Assembly: GCF_041956535.1 (NCBI RefSeq)
Contig: NW_027192193.1
Coordinates: forward strand, 1,231,192 to 1,295,191
Source: Calcarisporiella thermophila CBS 279.70
Lineage: Eukaryota; Calcarisporiellomycota
DNA length: 64,000 bases
Direction: 5' to 3'
Shown here in pieces: positions 24,488 through 35,139 of the stretch; positions within the stretch are counted from its first letter, which is position 1, and each line of letters opens with the position of its first letter. The translations under genes were made by a program, and so were the position numbers. Under the pieces are notes generated by a model. The model saw only the letters and a list, made by a program, of their open reading frames with translations, had not been told where the DNA came from and ran no database searches.

Positions 24488-25871
24488 GAAGAATCGTACC
24501 ATCGTGTCTGCGCACGTAGATAGGTGTTTATATTTAACGAGATTATTTATGAATCCTACATCCTCGCGTTAATCCCAAAAACAGTGATGTGCTCACTACT
24601 CTTTTTTTTTTCTGTATCATTGTTATATATTCTCTTCCCTTTTCCTAAAATTTCTTTGCGGTTTTTTAACATTCTCATCTAATAAGAGATTTATTTTTTT
24701 CCTGCAATACTTGGCCCATCGTTCTCTTTGAATATTAGTACGAGTGATAATGAGAAATTTTTTTACGCCAAATTCTGTCCTTGCTGTAGTGACACGAGGG
24801 GATGGAATTGGAAGCAGATGGAATAGCTAGCAAGCAAGAGTATTGCTTTTAGGCCGCATTGAAGGGATGGGAGAGCTGGGAATTTTTTTCCTTAGAAAGC
24901 CTGAAAATAAATTATAATACGATGGAAAATAGATGAAATGAAGAAATCCATATCGATAAACTAATAGATGCTATTACACGTTCCAATAGAAAGGGCATAA
25001 AAAATAAACATGCTTCAATATAACAAACTAGACAAGACCCAGTTTGACTGTTTTTTTTTCTATAAATACATATCAATAAACTCTGTGGAAACTGGTACAG
25101 GAAAGGGAATAAACGATTCATAAGGCTTTATTGTGATATGAGACAAATGAAGTGAGGATAATTGTAGCCACCTCCATTAGTGTACGGGCTAACTAAACAA
25201 CTGAGTGTCCGTTTACTAGAGCACAATAGGATGTCGCAAGGGATAAAAATGAAAACACGAAAACGCACTATTTAGGCGATCTGAGTGCATGATTTCATTC
25301 ATATTTACTCATTCAACTGCACTATCCTGTTCAAACCTTCCGGTACAATGAACCTCTCGTATCAATCATCATATTCATTGATATTAAATGATTTATTGCT
25401 CCATTCAACACTGAATAAATCCCTCATTCATTCTAGAACAGGTCAACTAAAACAGATCCCCAGAGGTGAATAAACTTAAAAAACAACGAAAATATCCGCA
25501 TGGTGTGACCATTGACAAGGTGTATTCTTGCAAACAGGATTTCAAGACTATTTCCTTTTCAATTTTCATAGATTGACACCACATTATCAGCTTAACCTGT
25601 TCACTAAGCCTCCACTTTGAAGGCTCTACCTGGGCGCCGGAATTCTACCTTTGCCTAGAGTATACATTAGTGGCTCTGTACTATATTTAGATGGCTGCCT
25701 CATGCTAGAGGCTGATGCTTGAGAAACTTGTGTTTTATTACAATAAAATTATCCAGCCTGGTTGACGAAAATACTTCAATAAATCTTGAATAGTACAATA
25801 TACTACGTAACACTACTAAAAATTAAACTTGTAAAAAATTTTAGTAGAAACAAGGGGATTGTAATATTATT
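24488..25871. other. gene-poor AT-rich intergenic DNA
   Basis: 1.4 kb of AT-rich DNA with only short frames (24912-25121 minus, 25285-25473 plus) that resemble nothing. No tRNA or repeat found before the SINE at 25887. Confidence 0.4.
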
Positions 25872-25886
25872 TAACTCAATTGAATG

Positions 25887-26221
25887 TTTTTTTTGATCAA
25901 TCAATGGAAACTTTTATTTAATTTCCATATATTACATGAAGTTAATGTCAATGGACTTAACATAACAAGATATAGGTCCTTGGTAGATAGGCGTTCAATC
26001 GATATGCGTGTATCGTAGTTGTCGTGAATAGCATGTACGTGAAACCGATGTAATCTTTGTACTTATCGTAGGAGGGATCCTTTCAATAATGTAGACTCAA
26101 TTTCTGATCAAGTGGACAGCAGTCACAAACTAAGAGTAAGTGCTGGTGGGGGAAGTGGGATTTGAACCCACGCCGTTCTCATCGGCATACCAGGGATAGT
26201 CCACTACACTAACCCTCCCCC
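25887..26221 (-). mobile_element. SINE copy 1 (tRNA-like head, stem-loop tail), with 15-bp target-site duplication
   Basis: Element reads on the minus strand from 26221 to 25887. The head (GGGGGAGGGTTAGTGTAGTGG...) has a pol III A-box-like TTAGTGTAGTGG and a B box GGTTCAAATCC, and ends in CTTCCCCCACCA. The body is about 230 nt. The 3' end is a 7-bp stem-loop (ATGGAAA / TTTCCAT, arms at 25922-25928 and 25904-25910), then TGATTGATCA and an A run (25887-25894 as T). The direct repeat TAACTCAATTGAATG flanks it at 25872-25886 and 26222-26236. A tRNA-Thr gene begins 87 bp beyond the head. No coding capacity. The head does not fold into a full tRNA (no variable loop), so it is not annotated as a tRNA. 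Confidence 0.88.
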
Positions 26222-26308
26222 TAACTCAATTGAATGTTTTTATGGTGAGAATTAAAAAAAAATTAAGCAATAAATATCAGCCACTAAAATCCATTTCAAG
26301 CGAAAGGA

Positions 26309-26381
26309 GCTCTGATGGCTCAGCTGGCAGAGCGTCTGCCTAGTAAGCAGAAGGTCCTGAGTTCGATTCTCAGTCAGAGCA
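26309..26381 (+). tRNA. tRNA-Thr (AGT)
   Basis: 73 nt, complete cloverleaf: acceptor GCTCTGA/TCAGAGC, D arm GCTC-AGCTGGCA-GAGC, anticodon arm TCTGC-CTAGTAA-GCAGA with AGT at the anticodon, T arm CTGAG-TTCGATT-CTCAG, discriminator A. No intron. A T-run follows within 6 nt as a pol III terminator. The gene lies 87 bp downstream of the head of SINE copy 1. Confidence 0.96.
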
Positions 26382-27979
26382 CATTTTTTGTTTTATATAT
26401 TTAATATATAAATGTCTTGTTTTGTATCTTGAATATCATTCATGTAATGTCAGAGTTACCAAAAAAAGTGAAAACAGGAAACACATTCTGCCAAATATTC
26501 CATTCTATTCAAGGCAGTGTAGTATTTTCGTCGATAAGCAATTTTGTAAGTCATCTGCTTTTTCCCCTGTGAAATTTTCTTTTTAATTGGGGTGGGAACA
26601 CGTTGATGGACGATACCGTAGGAGAGGCTGCTACGGGCAAAGAGACGAAATTCCGCGGTGGGGGAGGGGTAGCATCGTTTATTAAAACTAAACCAGGTTA
26701 GTGGCAACCGGTAGTAACAGAGAACAAGTGTAGGTGATCGCGATTTCAATACAAAGCTTGTGTACTCCGTTGTCCTGCATCACACTAATTAGCTTCCTGC
26801 TAAGTGTTTTTATTCTCCTAGGCGGGCATTCGGCCTATACCTGATCTTTGTTCACGTTCTCGCCTTGCTCTAACTATTCTCATGATCACTTAGCCACATT
26901 ATTTTTTGGGGGAGGAGGATGACTCTGCTATAGCTAAGCATACTTGGCATCGAGCAGAATGCAGCTGCACTTGTTAATGTGGTACTAGAAGGTAAACAAA
27001 TAGGCGGGCCACGGTCCAACCAGCATTATTGGTGTGCCGGCATTCCGAAACCACTCGATAGCAGCATCAGACTCCATCGATGGCTTGGTAACACCTAACC
27101 GCTTTCGCCCCTTTCCTGCTCCTCATTTGCAGCAGGTCTTGGGAGCAAGAAGGGCGCGGTACGAAACTCTCCGGCATTGTGCATCCTGACGCGGTCAATC
27201 TCGTTCAAAAATGGGTGGGCATACATTAAAAAAAAAAAAAAGCCAAGAGACTTGCACCGACGGCAAGAGTACTGGACTACAAGGATCATGGTTTGGAAAA
27301 GGGATGTGCCCTCATAAGTTAGAAAGGAGAGCTCCCGTGAAACCAAAAATCCAGTATAGTTTGCGGTAAAAAAAAAGTCGGCGATATGTGCTCCATCTCT
27401 CGATGGATCGGTGTGTTTTCAGCCTCTGCTGCAGCTACTACAATGGCACCGCGATTGACGATACGCGACCGATTTCAGAGGGGCAATAGTGCGAGTGGAA
27501 GAGAGAGGAATTCACGGGACTCGGTGGCTTAATGCATGGCTTCTATTGCCAGGACGAGGGGAAGGGCAGCCAATCCTACCATTTCCAGCCTGTGGCTCTT
27601 ATTATTTTTTCATGGTGATTAAATTTCGAGGAGCGATCACTTATTTTCCTTCACCACCTCATTTGGCACTAGTTTGTTATTCATGGTACGCCGCTCTCAT
27701 CCCGCTACAGATGTAATACAGGTAACATGCATGCGCTCCTCTCGAAACAATGAGCGGAGGAGGCCGGTTGAGCAAGGCCCAAAAATAGAAGAATGGCAAT
27801 TAGTCCATTTGTAGCAAGATTTGGCTTAATTGGGAAGACCCGTTTGTTAAAGAGGAACAGCCCGAAGAAACAGTATTTAAGAGGGGCCGTTTTCCTTCCA
27901 TCCCCCACCACCAACACACAGCTTCTCTTCTCAGCTTTCTCTAGCAATCCCAATTAATATCATCATCATCTTCATCAAC
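26382..27979. other. 1.6 kb intergenic ending in the hydrophobin promoter
   Basis: No supported gene up to 27850; frames at 26456-26749 (minus), 27095-27346 (minus) and 27489-27716 (plus) have no recognised features. The final 130 bp form a promoter: TATTTAAGAGGGG (TATA-like) near 27872, about 110 bp before the ATG, then a CT-rich leader and CATCATCATCTTCATCAAC before the start. Confidence 0.5.
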
Positions 27980-28288
27980 ATGCGCGCTCAATTCTCCATT
28001 GTTGCCTTGGCTGCCCTCATTGCCTCCGTTGTCGCCACCGGTGTCAACAACAGCTGCAACAGCAACCAGGAGGTCTACTGCTGCAACACCAAGAACACCA
28101 ACAAGGGTATCGGTGTCTTCACCGGGTGCTCTCTTGTGGACAACGCCGCGATTGCCGCCCTCGGTCTCGCTGCCGCTGTCAACCAGAAGTGCCAGAACAA
28201 GCAGGCCACCGTGTGCTGCAATCGCAACTCGCAAACCGGCGTCGTCAATGTTAGTGCCGCCAACTGCAATTCTCTCAATGTCGCTTAA
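27980..28288 (+). CDS. hydrophobin
   Basis: 102 residues with a signal peptide (MRAQFSIVALAALIASVVATG) and the eight-Cys hydrophobin pattern: C-x7-CC ... C ... C-x6-CC ... C (SCNSNQEVYCCN, FTGCSLV, QKCQNKQATVCCN, AANCNSLNV). Hydrophobins are secreted and self-assemble at hydrophobic-water interfaces on spores and aerial hyphae. The short spacing between the Cys doublets and partners and the hydrophobic middle (AAIAALGLAAAV) make it small; class assignment (I or II) is not certain. Single exon, unlike most genes here, and with a clear TATA-like promoter, as expected for a highly expressed gene. Confidence 0.9.
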   Translation: MRAQFSIVALAALIASVVATGVNNSCNSNQEVYCCNTKNTNKGIGVFTGCSLVDNAAIAALGLAAAVNQKCQNKQATVCCNRNSQTGVVNVSAANCNSLNVA

Positions 28289-29036
28289 ATGTCTGCTTAA
28301 TTCCATGGAAATTCGCGCCAACATTTTCCTTGCTGCATCTTTACTGTCTGATATTTTTTGAACATTTAATGGATGAAGTTGCCTTGTTTGGTTTAATTTA
28401 ACAATAAAGAAATTCTAATATTAAAAACAGACTCGACACGGCCAACGTGGTCAAGCTAGCGGAAATCCAAGCTTCCATTTTGATCCCCTTACAATGTCCC
28501 CGCGGCCCAGTCGAAATGGAGAATGGCTCCAAACCGGTTGAAAGCAATCACCGGGGTCCATTGGGCTGTTCTGTTCAGCTTGGTGGGATGAGTGGCGGTG
28601 GCCCTTTGGCCTGCTTGACCCTCAAAGGGTGGAACCTGATATCCATGTTTGTCTGCACTTTGTGCCCTAAACTTTGAAGAATCACAGGCATGAAGCCGGT
28701 CTAGAATGCCTCTCTTTATTCTATGCCTATTCAAGGGATCCCGAATAGAGAAGAGAATAAAATGAAATGGACGCAAAAAGGAAAACGCGAAAGCAATTGT
28801 ACAACAACTCGTGGTATGTACAAAATATAGAAAAGTATATATGTAGAACAAGGCAAGTAAGTATTGTGTCAGAAAAGGATATAAAGGAAATTAAATAAAG
28901 AGAAGTCAAGGGGGGGGGGGAGGAGGAGAATAAGAAAACGATTCAGTTCTATAAACAAACAAATTAAATGCCGGGGAATAAAATAAGGTAAGTCAAGTAA
29001 ACTAAGAGAAAAGAAAGGCCCGAGGGGCAGAGGAGG
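28289..29036. other. convergent intergenic region
   Basis: 3' flank of the hydrophobin (AACAATAAAG polyadenylation-like signal near 28400) and of the HSF-type gene. Contains a homopolymer of ten G near 28910-28920. Frames at 28447-28677 (plus) and 28489-28851 (minus) overlap and look like nothing known. Confidence 0.4.
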
Positions 29037-30954
29037 CTAAAGGTTGTTGGGAGCTATTTGGCTCATTTCAACGCAGACTCCTTCGACCCCCTGGATTTGT
29101 AGACCCGCAAATGCAAAACAAGGTTGAAGTCCGTCAAAGTAGAATGAATTGGGAGTTAGTGTGGCACTAGTGGGAACGGGGTCGCCGAGGGCCGGAAGTG
29201 TGGTGGCAATAGGGGTGGAGTGGTGCGAAGGGGCGGCGGTGCTGGCGGCAGCGGGGGTGGTGATGGCGGAGGTAACGGGGGCGGCCGTAAGAGGCGGAAT
29301 ACTCCAGTCGGAAGTGACTGGGGAGGTGGTTGCGGTGGTAGGCGGCGTGCTGAGCGAAGGATCCACGGTCGTGGAGGGAAGAGGGGCGTCATTCGACTTG
29401 AAGAACGTTTCCGTCTTAGACTTGCCGTGTTTCTGCCTCGAAGGGAAGTTGTTCGGGGTAGCCATGGCTCCTAGCTCGTTCAACTTCAGGCCCACCCATG
29501 CTCCTTGATTGTTCCCGCTCCACAAGGCTGCATCCAATTCCCATCCCACGGCGGTGGTGCCCGAGGGCATGTACCACACGGGATGCTCGGACACCTGTGA
29601 GCCAGGTGAACCGATGGAGTGAGGCGAGCACGTGCCTCCGACTGCCTCCCTGAAGGAGGCCTCTTGAGCAGCTAGCGCGTATGGAATGGAGGGGCTAGCT
29701 GGTTCGAGCTTGGCTGGGTGGTCATTGGCACCGTGCTCGTCATCGCTCTCCCCGGGATAGCACTGTCGTCCATCCGCTTGCGTCATACGGCGCTTAAATG
29801 GGCGACCGATTTCCGCCAACTCAGGTCTCACTGCGAAATGGTAGTGTGAAGAAGGGTGAGATAGGTCCATGGGAGTTGGAGGGAGAGGAGGGGCAAAGAC
29901 GGATTGGGGCTTACCTTCCGGACACGTTTGGGAAATGATGTTGGCAAGCTTGGCCATATGCTCCTGCTGCATGTGGACCTGCCTTGTGAGGCCATAGATC
30001 TCAGGGAGTAGCCTCTGAGATATCAGGGCACTCATATCTTCCACGTTGCGCTGTAGGCCGTAGGCGAGCTGGGTCAACTCACCGAGTGATTTCCTCTTTA
30101 AATTCCCACCACCACTATCGGCGGCGACGGCGGCATCCTCTTCATCGCCCTCTTCGTCCACGCTGGTAGCGCAGACACTAACTGGTCCACTCACCGCCTC
30201 GTCCAATTCATGGTCTTCGTCTGCTTCTTCCGCCTCTTCCTCAGCCTCCGGTGGCGTCTCCTCTTCACCATCCTCTCCTTCATCCGAGGGGCTTTGCTGC
30301 CGCGACACCGGGGCCGCAGTCTTTCGGCGCTTACGAGAAGTTTTGTTCACACGGCGCCGGATCTGCCGCAGGAGATCGTGTCTTCCTCTCCGGAAGCTGG
30401 GATGTGAGAACACGCATGCGTTTTTGTTCTGAGCGTGACGAGATTTGCGGGCGTCGGAGACGCGGTAGAATCCGTATATCTAAGAGAGAGGGGAGATTAA
30501 GTGCCCAGGGTGAGATAGGCCAACTTAGCGGCCCAGGCAGGCTTGCGCAGAGAGGACTTACATTAAGTTGCCGCACAAAGGATGCGAACTTGCAGTGTTT
30601 GAAGAATTTGGGCAAGACATTGGCCGCGAATGCTATCCATCCATGAGCCGATTAGTCAACAGGTCGAGGTTCGACGGGCGAGGAAGAGGGGGCTTCACTT
30701 ACCATCCATCCGCTCGATGATAAAAACAGTCCCGGTGTCGTCCCACCGCAAGTACTCGGCGTACTCTTCATTTTCCAGCAGCCTACCGGCACATGGGATG
30801 GTTAGCATTCCATGCTCCTCACACCTCATCCAACAGGGATGCATGCTTACTGGTATAGCTTGGCCACGAACACCGACACGGTGTCCAAATCAAAGATGCC
30901 AAAGTCGTGGTCGTAGCGGTCGGAGCGAAGGTGACGCGCAATGACCGTCGTCAT
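29037..30954 (-). CDS. heat-shock-factor-type transcription factor
   Basis: Start 30954 (MTTVIARHLRSDRYDHDFG). The HSF DNA-binding domain is spread over the first exons: FVAKLYQ, LLENEEYAEYLRWDDTGTVF, NVLPKFFKHCKFASFVRQLN, then IYGFYRV...FSHPSFRRGRHDLL. Introns fall at about 30790-30850, 30640-30705 and 30480-30560, and one more near 29832-29915 is possible. Helix 3 (FASFVRQLN) is intact. A basic stretch (RRRVNKTSRKRRKT) follows as a probable nuclear signal, then a Glu-rich acidic block. A heptad-type region (LTQLAYGLQRNVEDMSALISQRLLPEIYGLTRQV) could trimerise. The C-terminal half is Thr/Pro/Ala-rich, as in activation regions. No receiver domain like that of Skn7 is seen. Whether it is the main heat-shock regulator or a paralogue cannot be told. 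Confidence 0.84.
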
Positions 30955-32430
30955 GTTCGAGCTTCTTCAGGGGTGAGATGGGGCGATGCGCAATGGGGGG
31001 GCGGTCAGGCTGGGGCGGGTATTTCCTCATACAAAACGACAAGACTTGGGATGAGGCAAAAGAAAAATTTTTCAATCCTGTTTATGAGCTGAGTAACTAT
31101 TTATATTATATTGTGATAAGTTCCAAACTCCCGGCCCACTCAGTGTGTGTTCCCGGCGAACAGAGCATAAAAATATAGGAAGCTGAAGGAGCTGTATCGA
31201 TGAATCCACATGCGGAACCGTGGCCTTGACAGATTTTCGTGCAGATATGGCGTGATAGGCCAATTGGCCTGAGAGCGGCGGTAGCAAGCGAACACTATGA
31301 AAACACGGATAATGAAGCTTATTTTGGGCCTTCATTTAAACTTTTTTGCACGTGAAAATAAGGGGCTTGCTGAGAAGGGCCGCTTGCGGTTAGGCCGCCT
31401 CCGATTTCCGGGTGACGTCTGCGGTTGGCTGCTGCGCTCTTTCAAGCCCCTCCGGCCCCTCCAGCCGCGGCGCCCGCTGCTAATAGCCTAGGGGGCGCCG
31501 CTCTGCGAATGGCGCCGCCGCGAATGGATTAATCCTAACAAGAGGGGCGGCGCGCGCAAGGGTGGCATTGGCCATTTATAATACGAAATCACAGGCGAAT
31601 GGCAGGCGGGGCCAGCCATTCTGCCTAGGTTTAGCCCCTGTGGTGCAGGCCCAACCTAAAAACGTAAACAAAAACTCCCTCGCCAGGCCCTTGGCCCTAG
31701 CACACCCCTTCAAATGGGAGGCCTGCTTTCACATGTTTGAAGGAGGAGGTTAGGGCGAGCGGTGTACCACGCTGGGTTGATATGTCAAAGCATCCAACTG
31801 TCATAATGCGATATTCGAACTGCGATATGCGATATGCGATATGCGTATCTATTTGCCTGTATCGCATATCGGCTTTTGCCTATCATCGCTTTCCTTTGTC
31901 CCACCTTCCTTTCCTCTGGTCCAACCTCCGGCCCCGGCCAATCGAGCCCTTGCTCGTCGGCAAGCTGCTTGCTCGGCCGGCTGGCCCCCCCCCTCCCCTT
32001 AACTCCTTCTTAACCCCCAAGCGGCAAGCGCCGCTCTCCAAATTTCCCACACTAGCTCCGGCTGGCCCGCCCTTCCCCAGCCGCCCCTCCGCCGGAGCAA
32101 ACGCCCTAGCCAGGTTTCTAGCTTTCCAACCTTCTCAATTTTTCTCGGCCAGCTTGAAACCAGAAGGTGCCACGAATTGAGGTAAATAAAAAAAGAAAGT
32201 ATATTCCCTAACACGGCCAACCTTAAGGTGTGCCAACTCCCTCGGGGGCAAGGGAAAGATGGGGCTATTTGAGTCAAGCCGCATGGCGAGTCTCATGCGG
32301 CCGCAAAATTCCGCAATCTTTATTTCTCTAGCTGGATTAGCTCTGTACATAAAAAACAAGAAACTATACGCTCCCCGTTTGGAAGGAGGGGCGGCGCAGC
32401 CGGGGCTGCTTGGGCCTCGGAAGGGGACAT
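30955..32430. other. 1.5 kb intergenic with GC-rich and short tandem sequence
   Basis: Upstream of the HSF-type gene and downstream of the thioredoxin gene. It holds a GC-rich block (31380-31560) and a short tandem GCGATAT array at 31809-31850 whose inverse, ATCGCATATCG, occurs at 31861-31871. CT-rich DNA follows (31880-32110). Several frames up to 147 codons are open on both strands, with no start context or family resemblance; I call none. Confidence 0.4.
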
Positions 32431-33184
32431 TCAGGCGCGCTGGGCATGCTTCTCTACAAACTCACGCACGAATTTTACGCCCTGCGCTCCCACAAATTTG
32501 TCCACCGGCTCGCCCTTGTGAAAAGCAATCTACCATGGATGCATGAAATCATAATTAAAGTAGGTTAGAACCACGCGCTTTGTTTAATTGAATTTTTTTC
32601 GTTCACGTCGACGTACCACCGTAGGAAGCGCAGTCACCTGCAGGAATGCCGCAACAAAGTAGAGACGGGCTGGTTAGGTCGGCTCCGAGGAGAGGGCCGC
32701 TTGGGCAGAGGGGAAGAATACGAGAGAGCTTACCTTGTACTTCATGGCGAGATCAGCAGCCTCATCGGTGTCAAGCTTCACCATGGTCACCTTCTTGTTT
32801 GCCTCCACTTCCTTAGCCAGCGCGGGTCCGAGGACTCGGCACGGGCCGCACCAGCTGGACATGGAATGAAGAATGAGGTCAGCTAATCTGGAACTTTCTG
32901 TGGACCTGAACAACCTTATGCTTACTCGGCATGGAAGTCAACAATCACGGGCTCCTTGGCTTTGAGCACCAAATCATCAAACGTTTCGTTGGTGGCCACG
33001 TGCACCTTGCCCGTCAATGCTGCACGGGTGGTGTGGAACAGGGCAACATTACGGGCACCGACGACTATACGCAGACAGTAATGCATGGTTAACGATATTG
33101 GAACTAAAACCTAGGAAAAAGAGGCAAAAGCGGATCCGAAAGATCTTTACCGGAAAGCGTTCGAGACAATAAGCGCAATGACAT
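32431..33184 (-). CDS. mitochondrial-type thioredoxin
   Basis: Four or five exons. Start 33184 (MSLRLLSRTLS, an Arg/Ser-rich N-terminus that fits a mitochondrial presequence), then VVGARNVALFHTTRAALTGKVHVATNETF, then EPVIVDFHA|SWCGPCRVLGPALAKEVEANKKVTMVKLDTDEAADLAMKYK. After a small exon encoding the cis-Pro region (near 32615-32635), it ends in IAFHKGEPVDKFVGAQ ... EFVEKHAQRA. The redox centre WCGPC is intact and follows an intron. Thioredoxins reduce disulfides using thioredoxin reductase. The first 40 residues before the fold support import into mitochondria. It is the first of three neighbouring genes for mitochondrial proteins. Confidence 0.85.
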
Positions 33185-33706
33185 GTTTATGAATATCTTT
33201 CCTACTAGTGTAAGATGGTACCGAATGATCTAGAGTCGAATGTCGAAAGTGGAAAAGTATCAATAATTGGAAAAATCTCGCGTAATTATGTGACTGCGCT
33301 TTTGTCAAGCAGAGCCCACAAATGCGAAGTAGCTTCGGCACGGTAGGGCCGTGCGAGAAAACGAACATAGGAGGAGTAGATTCGAAGACAAACGAACAAG
33401 AAAGCAGCGAACAGAAGGTGGACTTGGAGAGGGGTGTGGCCCGGTGCATTCCCTCTATCATGAAGGGAAAAGAAATATTCCTCCAATTTTTATTTTTATG
33501 AACGGAGATTTCATATAATTAGATCTCTTGTTAATAAAGACAAGGTGCAAAGAGGGGAAAGCAGAGAAGGACACAATCAGTCTATCATTTCTATTGAAGA
33601 CAGCGGCATCCTCGAGGATGAAGGGGGCGATATCATTACCTAATAGACATGGAGAAGGGGGAGGGGATGGAGGGCACTCAAAAAGGGTAGCTAACAGCCA
33701 CTTTAT
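33185..33706. other. intergenic between thioredoxin and ISD11 genes
   Basis: 522 bp. Frames on both strands (33147-33461, 33286-33486, 33528-33890) lack recognisable content. Nothing else seen. Confidence 0.4.
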
Positions 33707-33979
33707 TCATGCCCTCGCCTTCCGCTTTTCAACCACCAATCGCCCCGCACTGTACTCTTGGCTCAGATGCGTCTGGCGCTGTAGACTCTGCAGCTCCTTT
33801 TCCGCCTCTCGTACCAATGCCTCGATCTTCAAAGGATCGGTCTCGTTCCGATGGGCGCGGAATAGCTCCTTGGTCCGGCGGAGGGCGTGATCTCGGAAAT
33901 TATAAGAAGTAAAGCCGGAGGCAGTCCGAAGAAGATGGCGGTAGAGGTGTAGTATTTGCGTGGAGGTAGGGGGAGGCAT
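33707..33979 (-). CDS. ISD11: LYR-motif protein ISD11 (LYRM4)
   Basis: 90 residues, single exon. It has the LYR tripeptide in QILHLYRHLLRTA, then FTSYNFRDHALRRTKELFR, DPLKIEALVREAEKELQSLQRQ and LSQEYSAGRLVVE. This is the full ISD11 pattern ([63 protein letters not shown]). ISD11 binds and stabilises the cysteine desulfurase Nfs1 in mitochondrial Fe-S cluster assembly, together with acyl carrier protein. The start at 33979 (MPPPTSTQ) puts LYR at the usual distance from the N-terminus; an ATG six codons upstream (33997) is also in frame. Divergent from MIC10. Confidence 0.93.
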   Translation of the reverse strand: MPPPTSTQILHLYRHLLRTASGFTSYNFRDHALRRTKELFRAHRNETDPLKIEALVREAEKELQSLQRQTHLSQEYSAGRLVVEKRKARA

Positions 33980-34296
33980 CCTCACAAGAAAATACAAAGA
34001 GTGCCTAAAGTAGAGATGAACGGAGCTACGACTATCCTAATATGCTTGTCCAAGAGCCTCAAAATAGTAGAGCTTGACACGGCCAAGATGGAGTGACAAT
34101 ACAAACCAAGGTAATGGGATTCAGCGCAGTGGCAAAAAGTCAACTGCAATAAGGTGTTAAAATAATTCGATCGCTTTCGTTTGGCCGCTTGCGAAAACTT
34201 CGTCGAATCAGTGGCTTGTGAAATGGTGTATCTTCTCTATCCCAGTGGCCTCGAGATTATCCTTTCAACGGGAAACAAAACATCACACCCATCGCC
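33980..34296. promoter_or_regulatory. shared upstream region of ISD11 and MIC10
   Basis: 317 bp between two divergent start codons. No ORF. The short distance suggests a bidirectional promoter; no motif stands out. Confidence 0.45.
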
Positions 34297-34897
34297 ATGG
34301 CAGAACACGTTGCAAGCGAGAATATCCTCAATGAGAAGGTGGGTTTTGCATTCCTTTTCCTTTTCTCCCTCCTTTCTCCTCTTTTTGGTAGCCATTAATG
34401 CTGATGGAATTCATGTTGTGTCTAGTGGGATCGCTGCCTCTCGAATATGTTGGTCACCAGCGGAATCGGACTAAGCGTAGGCATCGTCGCGTCTGCACTG
34501 CTTTTCAAAAGTAATTTTCATCCCTTTCCAAACGGCTCCATTCCCCCTTCATGCTCTCTCCATCTTATTCTTAAATTTGTTATGATTTTTACAAACATTT
34601 CTCAGAATTTTATTCATTAACCCCCCCCCCCCTACTCTCTCCCTCTCCCCTTCTCTGATCCCAATTAATGGAGAATTGCACTATTAGGAAAAACCTGGCC
34701 GATTGCCCTCTCCACTGGTTTTGGCGTTGGTTCTGCATACGCTGACTGCCAGGTAGGGTCCATTTCTAGAATTCTTTTCCCTCCCCTACTTCTGGGTCTT
34801 ATCTCAATTCTCATGCCTCTAGCGTCGCTTCAATCCGTACCTTGTCCCCGGTGTGAAGGTCGTCAAGAGCCCACCCCAGGGAGGCTCGGCTCAGTGA
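34297..34897 (+). CDS. MIC10: MICOS subunit Mic10
   Basis: Four exons, about 88 residues: 34297-34338, 34426-about 34511, about 34688-34750, about 34825-34897. The reading frame joins cleanly: MAEHVASENILNEK|WDRCLSNMLVTSGIG...ALLFK|RKTWPIALSTGFGVG...ADCQ|RRFNPYLVPG. This is the Mic10/Mos10 pattern: N-terminal SE..LNEKWDRCLSN, then two membrane segments each with a GxGxG-type motif (GIGLSVGIVAS, GFGVGSAY). Mic10 oligomers bend the inner membrane at crista junctions. The second intron carries a run of 12 C (34621-34632) before its polypyrimidine tract. Tail-to-tail with PDS5 (242 bp). Confidence 0.93.
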
Positions 34898-35139
34898 TCT
34901 CCCTTGCTTTCAATAAAAGCATGGCTTTCTTGTGTATAGAGAATTTTAATAGAATAGCTGCTCTTTTCTTCTTTTTCTTCTCTCAAGCTGTCGATTTTCA
35001 ACAAGCAAAATCCACTCCCAAACAGTGGAGACACTTCCGCATGGCCAGTTCGGAGAAAAGCTAATGGTTACATTGACGCAAATAAAAGAGAAAAAAAAAT
35101 TAAAAAAACATAAAATAAAATAAAATATTGCATCCTATG

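Noticed and set aside
26150-26221. The SINE head as a functional tRNA gene
   Set aside because: The D and T arms are present, but there is no variable loop and the D stem is weak. The same sequence recurs as the head of a longer repeat with target-site duplications.
31737-32180. Plus-strand frame of 147 codons
   Set aside because: GC/CT-rich low-complexity DNA open on both strands, no start context, no family resemblance.
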